From positions 496,001-560,000 of the forward strand of contig CAJJBQ010000002.1 in NCBI GenBank assembly GCA_905182405.1: a stretch of 64,000 bases of DNA. The letters are read 5' to 3'. The translations under genes were made by a program, and so were the position numbers. Shown here in pieces: positions 7,629-15,639 of the stretch; the first letter of the stretch is position 1; each line of letters starts with the position of its first letter. The DNA is from Akkermansiaceae bacterium. Lineage in GTDB: Bacteria; Verrucomicrobiota; Verrucomicrobiia; Verrucomicrobiales; Akkermansiaceae. The notes beneath the pieces were generated by a model. That model was not told the origin of the DNA, did not search any database, and saw nothing but the letters and a program-made list of their open reading frames with translations.

Positions 7629-9812
7629 TTATTCCACCTCGAGTTGATAAATTTCACTGGCTGCCAGCAGGAAGATACCGGTACCAAATTTCGAGGTGTC
7701 TGCTTCCGCAACTTTGCCGGGACCACCGCCGGCGGGTTGACTCCATCCGACCTTGCCGTCTTCGTTTACAACCGAAACCAGTGCAGTCCATCCCTTCCTT
7801 GCAACCGGAAGAAAGCGCTCTCTGTTTAAGATCCCATTATTGATTCCCCAGGCGATGCCGTAGGTGAAGAACCCGGTTCCGCTGCTTTCCCAATCATTGT
7901 GCTGCTCTGGATCATCCAGGTTGGGTCTCCAGAACCCATCGTCCTCCTGGCGCATCGCCAGCGACTCCGCCATTTGAACATACAAAGCCTTATAGCGGGC
8001 ATAGCTTGCATGATGCTCAGGGAGGTGTTTCAGAATTCGGGTCAGCCCGCCAAACGCCCACCCGTTTCCTCGGGACCACAACACTTTTTTCCCGTTCTTC
8101 GTCTTCCGGGGGATGGAACGTGCGTCCCGATAGAACAAGCCCGCATCGTGGTCAAAGATTTCTCCATGCACATCCCAGAAACAGGCATCCATCCAATTCA
8201 CATACTTTTCATCCCCCGTCATTTGATACAGCATCGCGAGCGCCGGAGGTGCGGTAAACAGCCCATCCACAAAGCGATGTCCCGTGTTTTCAAGATACCA
8301 CTCCTTGGGTGCGGACAAAGGATTCGTAACGTTTGGATTTTCGAGAAACGCAAGGGTGGGTTGCATCATCAGCTCATCCTTTTTTGCCCGATAACACCCA
8401 TACCAAATCTGGCCGCAAATCAGGGGATAGGCCCCGCTTTCATACGGCCCGCCCCCCTGTTCCTTAATCCGCCAGGAAACCTGCTTCCCCCATGCCATGC
8501 AATCATCCAGATAGGCACGATCCGACGTGCTTTCATACATGGCCATCAGCCCCGCATAATACGCGCCTCGAACCCAGTGCTGATTAGGAAATCTGAGCGG
8601 CTGACTATTCACATGCCCGCGGACGCGATCCGCCAATGCTTTGATCGCTTCTTTTTCAAAGCCATTTACCGCCCCCAGATCTTGAATAGACTCCGCTGCT
8701 GGCGACTCCGGAGCAGTCGTGGGTTGGTGAGCTCCGGCTTGTTGTTTGGCCTCCTTATTCACATCACTGGCGGCACCGGGTCGCGTGATTCCAGGATTAC
8801 TAGCCATGGGATAGTCCAGGTCGAACCTGCTGGAAGGGCCGTTCCTGAATTTGTCGAGTGCGGGGTTGTAGGTGTAGATGCCGATCTTGTTCACCTCCGG
8901 TTGAAAGACCATGTAACGCAGCCATGATTCACCGCCGTTGTTCATCCCCTGGTAGTCGCTCAAAATCTGGTGGACCTGGTTGCCATGATCTCCGGTGGAG
9001 GTAAGAACGGCCTCTCCACTGAAGTGACCGCAGAGAACCATGAACATGTTCTTGTGCTTGCTGACGAACTTTTGCCACATCTGCTCGCCGTTGTTGCCTT
9101 TGAGTTTCAGCCTATTGGTAGTTCTCGTCTTGTCTCCCTTCAGGTAGGCGTGCGTCACGACAATGGCACGGTGGTCAGGATGCTCGGCAACGATTCTGTT
9201 CGCCCAATCCAGAACTTCGTCGCGGGGGTGGTACTCAAGAGCGAGAATGAGAAACTTCAGCCCTGCGGCCTCGAAGTGGTACCAGGAATTGTCATGGCGA
9301 TTCGGATCGAAGGTGCCGCCAAACTCCTGCCGTTTTGCGAATTTTTCGCGAGGAAAGTATGTGTTGAAATGCGTGGTCCGGTCGACAGCGATATTGAAGC
9401 CATACTTATTTTTATCGGTCTTTTGATAACCCATGTCATGATTTCCCAGGCACATGCAGTAGCGGACTTTCCCGTCCAATATCGACATGGCTTCCTTGGC
9501 GATGGCCCATTCCTCGGGGACGTCGGCTTGCACGATATCTCCTTCGTGGACGAGAAAAGCGATATTGAGTCGCTCCTGATTGTCGCGCACCCATTCCGTT
9601 TGCTCAAAGAAGTAGCGCCGCAAGTCTCCATTGCCCCACTTGGCAGATAGCTTGTGCCTAACATCACAGTAGAACTGGGTATCAGGCAAAACCGCGATGG
9701 TGAAAGATTTCGTTGTCTCGGCGGAAGGCTCCGCTGTAATCTGGCTCTGCAACGTCGCGAAGCCTACAAGCACAAGCACAGCGGCCGTTGTCAGGATAGG
9801 TATATTTTTCAT
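7629..9812 (-). CDS. Calcineurin-like phosphoesterase fused to GH105/GH88-type unsaturated uronyl hydrolase
   Basis: A continuous 727-residue frame with a signal peptide (about 1-27). Residues about 35-335 form a metallophosphoesterase, with metal-ligand motifs in order: PDTQFY, HEGDIVQAD, LGNHDMGY, VVTHAY and LCGHFSGE. A low-complexity linker (about 345-375, rich in A, P, E, T and Q) leads to an (alpha/alpha)6 barrel (about 380-725) typical of YteR-like GH105 proteins: 'NQHWVRGAYYAGLMAMY', 'VDGLFTAPPALAMLYQMTGD' and 'LWSRGNGWAFGGL'. GH105 enzymes hydrate the 4,5-double bond of unsaturated uronic acids left by polysaccharide lyases, which implies that a lyase acts upstream. The phosphoesterase substrate is unknown. 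I see no frameshift between the halves. Each half is usually a separate protein, so the fusion is unusual. Confidence 0.85.
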   Translation of the reverse strand: MKNIPILTTAAVLVLVGFATLQSQITAEPSAETTKSFTIAVLPDTQFYCDVRHKLSAKWGNGDLRRYFFEQTEWVRDNQERLNIAFLVHEGDIVQADVPEEWAIAKEAMSILDGKVRYCMCLGNHDMGYQKTDKNKYGFNIAVDRTTHFNTYFPREKFAKRQEFGGTFDPNRHDNSWYHFEAAGLKFLILALEYHPRDEVLDWANRIVAEHPDHRAIVVTHAYLKGDKTRTTNRLKLKGNNGEQMWQKFVSKHKNMFMVLCGHFSGEAVLTSTGDHGNQVHQILSDYQGMNNGGESWLRYMVFQPEVNKIGIYTYNPALDKFRNGPSSRFDLDYPMASNPGITRPGAASDVNKEAKQQAGAHQPTTAPESPAAESIQDLGAVNGFEKEAIKALADRVRGHVNSQPLRFPNQHWVRGAYYAGLMAMYESTSDRAYLDDCMAWGKQVSWRIKEQGGGPYESGAYPLICGQIWYGCYRAKKDELMMQPTLAFLENPNVTNPLSAPKEWYLENTGHRFVDGLFTAPPALAMLYQMTGDEKYVNWMDACFWDVHGEIFDHDAGLFYRDARSIPRKTKNGKKVLWSRGNGWAFGGLTRILKHLPEHHASYARYKALYVQMAESLAMRQEDDGFWRPNLDDPEQHNDWESSGTGFFTYGIAWGINNGILNRERFLPVARKGWTALVSVVNEDGKVGWSQPAGGGPGKVAEADTSKFGTGIFLLAASEIYQLEVE

Positions 9813-9886
9813 GTGTCTCTACTTGTTAAATTGTGCAGGGGTAATTATGTGCCAAGTAAATTATTGGCCGTTCATGGTGGCCTTCT

Positions 9887-12800
9887 TCATTCAGATTCCA
9901 GCATTTTTCGCCAGTCAGGGTGTTCCTTTTTGTAATCCTGGAAGGCTTTGTACTCGGCCCGGTCGAGTTGTCTGTTTTTGTCTTTGTCAATAGGGTCAAA
10001 GAGCCATTCCCATGTGGGTCTCGCCGAATCCCATTCGGACTTCGATGCCATCCCATCTCCATTCTTATCGGCACTGGCGAAGAACTCCTTCACCACATCG
10101 TCGGGCGCGAACGTTCTGGGTTTGCCATGCTTTTTTTCATAGGCCATCGGACCTTCGGGATGCTCAAGGGGGATGCCCAACTCGAGCAGGCGATCCTGGA
10201 GCGGCTTGATATCGACCGCCTGCACCGGTTTGTCTGAATTTGCGGCCATGACCGCAGCGATCCCGGCCGCCTCGCCCATTTGCATCCATGTCGGTTCCAA
10301 CCGGATCGTGCAGAAGGCGACATGACTGGCCGAGGCGCACACTGGCACTAACAAATTGGAACACTCGCTGGCCTTCGGTGTGATGGCGCGATAGGGAATG
10401 TCGAACCGCGTCCCCACTTTCCAGATCCGTCCCTCGTTGATGATGTGGCCCGAGTCGGAAACGTAGCGTGCCGCGTGGTGGCAGTCGATGAAGTGAGAGC
10501 CGACGTGGATCACATCTTCCTTGTCCACGTCTTCGATGACGTCTGCTTCGGTGAGGATGATCTCTCCCTGCATCCGACGGGCCGCGCGGATATAGAGATA
10601 GTAGGGCCAATGGTCGTTGTCGGCCCACTCGTCTTTGCAGAATCCATAGGGCGCCATCTCGCTGCGAATGTGCTCGGGGACCCGGGGATCCGATTTCAGG
10701 AACCAGAGCATGCCGTGGGTATAGTCCCGGTATTTTTGGTGAATCGCTTCCCGCTCTTCGAAGCTGGCCTCGGCCCACGGAGTTTGGGCGCCCGGGATGC
10801 TCATGGACACGATTGAAAACTGGCGATTGTTCAGCTCTCTCTTGTCGCTGTCGCCCATTGGGTAGATGCCGATGATGGACGTGAGATTTTTCAGCAAGCC
10901 TGCCTCGAGAGCGCGGGCCAGCAATTCGTGCTGCATCGGGTCGTAGCTCTTCGGCTTCTCGATCGGGACCCTATTGGCCTCGTTTGTAGTAATATTCAGG
11001 CGGACGTTGTAGCAGATCGGAACCTCGCTCGCAGAACCGGCTTCGGGCGGCTTGCCTGACATCACGCCAAAGAGCACATTGCCGTCGTCATCGAAGGGCG
11101 AGATGGCGACCTTGTCGTCGAGGTAGCGAACGCCGGCAATCGATTCGCCATATTGATCTGCGGACTCGCGCCCGATGGCATAGGACACCCCGGCCTTGGC
11201 CATCAAGTCGCCTTCGTAGGTGGCGTCGATGAAGACCTTCGCCCGGTAACTCTCGCCACCCTGAACGCGAACCTCGGTGATTCGGGTGCCGTCTTTCTCT
11301 ACCTCATCCAGCAGCTGCTGGTATCGTACCTCGACACCGGCTTCCTTCAGCATTTCGAGGAAAACCTGCTCGGCGATTCCGGACTGCCAGGTGCGGCTAC
11401 TGCCCTCGGTCCACCTGCCGTTGCTCCGTTTGACGGCCTCTTCAAGAAACTGCTCACAAAGGCCACCCAATGTTTGGCGATCGAGGTGGTTGCATTCATC
11501 GCGGTTCAAGCCGCTCGTGGTCAGCCCGCCCACGTGTCGGGTCTGCTCCAGCAGGATTACCGACGCCCCTTCCCGGGCCGCGGAAATGGACGCCGTGATG
11601 CCGCCGGGGGTCCCGCCGTAAACGACGACGTCGTATTCGGCGGACAGGTGTTTGTTAGTTAGGGCCTGCTTAATGACGAAATCGACCAGTTCCTGGCTAT
11701 TAAAATAGCCAGGCCAAAAACTATGCCCCTGATCTTTGATTCGTACCAAGCTGAGCAGATCTCCAACCTGGTTTTGCCGATAGATTTGTTCGAGGCGACC
11801 GGAGTTTTCTGCGAGCGGAACGACCGTATCTTCTTCGCCGTGGATAATGAAAACCGGTATTTTATGCTTCGCCAGAATAGAAGCTTTCTCGACAGGGTTC
11901 ACTTCCGGCAATTTTGTCTCCAGCTCCTCAGCCGTCATTTCATAGGCCGACGCGGCCCGTTTCAAGCCGGGGTAGGTCGATACGTCGTACACGGGATAAA
12001 TACCTGCGATCGCGGTGACGAGCTCTGGATTTTTTACCGCCCAGCTACTTACCCAAAGCCCTCCACGGCTTCTCCCCAGTAAGATCGGCTTTTTTGCAAA
12101 ACCGAGTTCCTGCATTTTCGTGTATAGAGCGTCGAATACAGGGATTACCACAGGACTTCCGTAAGCTTCACCGACATCGACTCCAGCGACAGCGATACCG
12201 GCTTTCAAAAATTGCTGATGCATCCAGCTCTCGGCACGGTCGGGAGAGCTAGGAAGAGTTGGTCCATAGAAAATCCACGGCTTGCCGGGAGCGGGCTTCT
12301 CCGGGTTCATCACAAACGCTGGATGCCCCTTGATTTTGAAGCTTTGTGCATTGAACAGAGACTGCTTCCTTGGAGGTAGAGCATCTCTTTGAGAGGAACT
12401 ATTTCTTCGACCTCGAGCCATTGCTTGTCTTTGGGCTTCGCTTTCTTCTTCTGACATCGAAGAAAGGGCCAAGGCTTTAAATTCGGCGAGTTGATCATCC
12501 CAAATCTTGACTAGTTCAATGACCTTTTCGGGTTCTTCGCCCGAATGGTCAATGGCCTCAGCGCGATTGGCGCGAAGATCATAGAGATCCCATTTACCTC
12601 CGTTGGCAGCTACCGCTTTCCATCCGTCTTTCATGACCGCTTTGTGACCATCGTGAAACCACCAGAGATGGCTTCTCTCGACGATAGAATTCTCAGTAAA
12701 AGTGGCGACGAGACTTTTTCCCGGAGAATCAGGGCCATCGGTAGCAACGTCTTTCGCTCCAGTGATATCCAGGATCGTAGGCACGACATCGATGACGTGC

Positions 12801-14032
12801 CCTGGAGTTGTTCGCAGCTCTCCGCGAGAGGCAATACCTTTAGGCCAGGAGATGATCATTGGAGTCGATATTCCACCTTCGTGGGTCCAGGTTTTGTGGC
12901 GGCGAAAGGGAGTGTTACACGCGGTCGACCAACCGGGGCCAAGACAGAGGTAAGTCTCTGCGGAACCTGGCGCGGCGGCCGGATCATGTCCGTCGCCGCG
13001 GACCATGATCTCGGCCGAAGCGCCATTATCAGACAGGAACATTACGAGGGTGTTTTCCCACTGACCCATTTTTTTGATCTGCTCAAAAACGCGGCCTATC
13101 TCGATGTCCATCCGATGGATCATCGCGGCGTGAATCGCCATTTTGTTAGTCTGAAATTTCTTTTGTTGCTCGGTGAGTGAATTCCACGGGACTGGCTTGT
13201 TGACTTCCCCTGATCCTAGAATCTCGAAGGGTTCGTCACGGTGGTAGGGAGGGCCGATTTCGCGTTCCACCTCCGAGAGTTTATCCCCCACAGGTAGTCC
13301 CAGTTCGCGAATCTTTTCCCATCGTTTTTCTCGAATGACATCCCATCCGACTTGGTAGAGTTCCTGATACTTCGCGATATCCTCCGGCAGCGCATGGAGC
13401 GGGAAGTGGGGTGCGGAAAAGGCCAGGTAGTGAAAAAAGGGCTGTTCGCTATGTTTTGTATGATGCTCGTCGAGGACTTCGATCACATGATCGGCGAGTG
13501 CTATGGTGCTGTAGTAACCGTCTTCTTTTTTCACTACAGGTAAGGGAACATCATCCTTCCAGTGTTTACTGGGTGAAAAGAAACGGTCCTGATCTTGTAG
13601 GTAGTAGGAGCGATCAAATCCCTCGTTTATAGGCAAGCCATCGATATGCCACTTCCCCGTTTGATGAGAGCGATAGCCCGCTGGTTTTAAATACCGAGGC
13701 AGAAGCGGAGCCCAGTCGGGCCTTGTTCCCTGGTTGATTGACACCGCACCAGGGATGCTATCGCGTCGAACTTGCTGCGCATAAAACCCGGTTAGCAACG
13801 CGGCACGCGTCGGCCAGCATCGAGCCGTATTATAAAACTGAGTATAGCGAAGTCCATTTTCGGCGACGGAGTCGAGATTAGGGGTCGCTATTTCACCACC
13901 GTAGCAACCTAAATCTGAAAACCCAAGGTCATCCGCCATGATGAGGAGGATGTTGGGTCTGTCTCCTGCAATGGAAACTTGTGAGGTGAGACTTAGAAGG
14001 AGCCCTATCAGGCTAAGCTTTCGGTAGATCAT
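9887..14032 (-). CDS. Four-part fusion: sulfatase + alpha/beta hydrolase + FAD-dependent oxidoreductase + EF-hands
   Basis: One uninterrupted frame of 1381 residues from ATG 14032, which begins a signal peptide (MIYRKLSLIGLLLSL); a GTG 30 bases upstream is less likely. Residues about 24-530 are a type I sulfatase with the formylglycine motif CWPTR (Cys72), 'MADDLGFSDLG' and 'FLSDNGASAE'. After a polar linker, about 555-790 is an alpha/beta hydrolase with nucleophile motif GRSRGG, Asp in HGEEDTVVP and His in DQGHSFWP. About 797-1300 is a FAD-dependent oxidoreductase: dinucleotide motif VVVYGGTPGG, 'HVGGLTTSGLN', and 'LVPVCASASHVAF'. About 1310-1381 holds two EF-hand calcium loops (DKNGDGMASKSEW, DKDKNRQLDRAEY). 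The predicted protein is exported. Neighbouring genes suggest it acts on sulfated, possibly esterified, sugars. By eye the first two thirds are more AT-rich than the FAD part, which suggests mosaic assembly. Confidence 0.85.
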   Translation of the reverse strand: MIYRKLSLIGLLLSLTSQVSIAGDRPNILLIMADDLGFSDLGCYGGEIATPNLDSVAENGLRYTQFYNTARCWPTRAALLTGFYAQQVRRDSIPGAVSINQGTRPDWAPLLPRYLKPAGYRSHQTGKWHIDGLPINEGFDRSYYLQDQDRFFSPSKHWKDDVPLPVVKKEDGYYSTIALADHVIEVLDEHHTKHSEQPFFHYLAFSAPHFPLHALPEDIAKYQELYQVGWDVIREKRWEKIRELGLPVGDKLSEVEREIGPPYHRDEPFEILGSGEVNKPVPWNSLTEQQKKFQTNKMAIHAAMIHRMDIEIGRVFEQIKKMGQWENTLVMFLSDNGASAEIMVRGDGHDPAAAPGSAETYLCLGPGWSTACNTPFRRHKTWTHEGGISTPMIISWPKGIASRGELRTTPGHVIDVVPTILDITGAKDVATDGPDSPGKSLVATFTENSIVERSHLWWFHDGHKAVMKDGWKAVAANGGKWDLYDLRANRAEAIDHSGEEPEKVIELVKIWDDQLAEFKALALSSMSEEESEAQRQAMARGRRNSSSQRDALPPRKQSLFNAQSFKIKGHPAFVMNPEKPAPGKPWIFYGPTLPSSPDRAESWMHQQFLKAGIAVAGVDVGEAYGSPVVIPVFDALYTKMQELGFAKKPILLGRSRGGLWVSSWAVKNPELVTAIAGIYPVYDVSTYPGLKRAASAYEMTAEELETKLPEVNPVEKASILAKHKIPVFIIHGEEDTVVPLAENSGRLEQIYRQNQVGDLLSLVRIKDQGHSFWPGYFNSQELVDFVIKQALTNKHLSAEYDVVVYGGTPGGITASISAAREGASVILLEQTRHVGGLTTSGLNRDECNHLDRQTLGGLCEQFLEEAVKRSNGRWTEGSSRTWQSGIAEQVFLEMLKEAGVEVRYQQLLDEVEKDGTRITEVRVQGGESYRAKVFIDATYEGDLMAKAGVSYAIGRESADQYGESIAGVRYLDDKVAISPFDDDGNVLFGVMSGKPPEAGSASEVPICYNVRLNITTNEANRVPIEKPKSYDPMQHELLARALEAGLLKNLTSIIGIYPMGDSDKRELNNRQFSIVSMSIPGAQTPWAEASFEEREAIHQKYRDYTHGMLWFLKSDPRVPEHIRSEMAPYGFCKDEWADNDHWPYYLYIRAARRMQGEIILTEADVIEDVDKEDVIHVGSHFIDCHHAARYVSDSGHIINEGRIWKVGTRFDIPYRAITPKASECSNLLVPVCASASHVAFCTIRLEPTWMQMGEAAGIAAVMAANSDKPVQAVDIKPLQDRLLELGIPLEHPEGPMAYEKKHGKPRTFAPDDVVKEFFASADKNGDGMASKSEWDSARPTWEWLFDPIDKDKNRQLDRAEYKAFQDYKKEHPDWRKMLESE

Positions 14033-14159
14033 GCTAATTTTTTTGATTATATGGGATTCCACTAGTTGTGGTAATTCAGGATTCGAGACGATGATCGTGA
14101 TTCTTTTTCATTTTCAATGCCTTCACTTTATTTTAAGGGATGTCAGCCCCGCCCTCGGT

Positions 14160-15596
14160 CTAACGATTTTGGAACAAAGGTTCGCTCATTTCACTGTTCT
14201 GCTTCTCCCAGAGTTCGACCAATTCAGCGAGGCGCCCAGGCTCGGCGGCGGCTAGGTTGTTCTCTTCAGAGATGTCTTTCGAGAGATCGTAGAGTTCCCA
14301 TTTCGCCTTGCCGGGGGCGAATTTTCCGCCCATTCGAACCAGCTTCCAATCGCCGTGTCTCAGCGCCGTCCTTCCGCCCTGACGCCAGAAGAGGGTTTCG
14401 TGGGGAGTCCCTTCGTTTTCGCCGGTAAGATAAGGAATCAGATCCACCCCTTCGACTTGCTTCGGGGCGGTAACTCCAGCGCTGTTTGCTGCCGCGGTCG
14501 CAAAGATATCGAAGGAGCTGACGGGCTTTTCATAAACCCCGCCGGCAGGAATTTTGCCTTTCCACTGAACCATGAACGGCACTCGGATCGCACCTTCATA
14601 CATCTGCCCTTTGGAACCGCGCAAGGGAAGGTTCGAGGAGGTGAGTTCTTTGGTTGGACCGCCGTTGTCGCTGAGGAAAAAGACGATTGTGTTTTCTTCG
14701 AGCCCGGATTTTCGAAGTTGCTCCATGACCGCACCGACGCTGTCGTCCATGTTCGCCAGCATGGCGGCGAAGATGCGACGGTGGAGATCCTTGATGTGGG
14801 CGAACTTCTCCATGTAAGCGTCCGCTCCCTGAAGGGGGCTGTGGACCGCGTTGTAAGCGAGGTAGAGAAAGAACGGTTTGTCGTCGTGACGATCAATGAA
14901 GTCGACTGCTTCGCGAGTGAGCGCGTCGGTGAGGTACTCGGTTTCCTCCACCGGTTGGCCGCCACGGACGATGGGGTTGTTGGCGTCGTAGTCAGGCTCA
15001 TTGGAGTTCAATAACGTGTGGTAGCTCAGGCCCTTTTTCCCAGTCCAGGTGCCTTTGCCGCCGCCGGGAAGGGTCTTGCGGCGAAGCAAGGTTTCCACAC
15101 CATCCCAGGGCGGGGAAACAAAGTAGTGGCCTTCGTGAGTGAAGCCAAAGAACTCATCGAAGCCATGTCGAAAGGGGTGAAACTTTGCGGTGCCGCCCTG
15201 GTGCCATTTGCCGATCAAGCCGGTGCTGTAACCTCCGTCGTGGAGGGCTTCGGCAATCGTGATCTCTCCGGCGGGCAAGCCGAATCCGGGTTCTTCATTG
15301 AGCGGTCCGGTGGGGTTGAACTCGTAGCCGAAGCGAGTCGGGGTGCGCCCGGTGAGGAGACCTGCCCGGGAGGGGCTGCAGTTGGGGCCCGCCACGTAGC
15401 CTGCGGTAAAGCGCACGCCATTCTTTGCGATTGAATCGATATGCGGCGTCGGGATTTCCGGATTTCCCTGGCAGCTTAGTTCTCCGTAGCCGAGGTCGTC
15501 GGCGAATAAAACGATGATGTTGGGTCGTGCGCCAGCGGCTGCAACTGACATAATCAGTGCCAGGAAGTAAAAGGTGATGTTCGTATTCGTTTTCAT
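14160..15596 (-). CDS. Secreted type I sulfatase
   Basis: A 478-residue protein with a signal peptide (about 1-23) and the alkaline-phosphatase-superfamily sulfatase fold. The metal-binding start 'FADDLGYGELSCQG' is followed by the formylglycine signature CSPSRAGLLTGR (Cys73 is the residue to be oxidised), 'GLIGKWHQGG', and 'FLSDNGGPTKE' with the late metal ligands. Sulfatases of this class remove ester sulfate from sugars; the exact SulfAtlas family cannot be fixed by eye. A GAGG element upstream of ATG 15596 supports the start. It lies between the four-part fusion (127 bp gap) and the ThuA/dehydrogenase gene (43 bp gap), all on one strand, so co-transcription is likely. Its activity needs a formylglycine-generating enzyme, which is not in the window. 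Confidence 0.9.
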   Translation of the reverse strand: MKTNTNITFYFLALIMSVAAAGARPNIIVLFADDLGYGELSCQGNPEIPTPHIDSIAKNGVRFTAGYVAGPNCSPSRAGLLTGRTPTRFGYEFNPTGPLNEEPGFGLPAGEITIAEALHDGGYSTGLIGKWHQGGTAKFHPFRHGFDEFFGFTHEGHYFVSPPWDGVETLLRRKTLPGGGKGTWTGKKGLSYHTLLNSNEPDYDANNPIVRGGQPVEETEYLTDALTREAVDFIDRHDDKPFFLYLAYNAVHSPLQGADAYMEKFAHIKDLHRRIFAAMLANMDDSVGAVMEQLRKSGLEENTIVFFLSDNGGPTKELTSSNLPLRGSKGQMYEGAIRVPFMVQWKGKIPAGGVYEKPVSSFDIFATAAANSAGVTAPKQVEGVDLIPYLTGENEGTPHETLFWRQGGRTALRHGDWKLVRMGGKFAPGKAKWELYDLSKDISEENNLAAAEPGRLAELVELWEKQNSEMSEPLFQNR

Positions 15597-15639
15597 GTTC
15601 CTCGTAGATTTTCGCAGTTCACGGGCCTGGATGGTTTCT

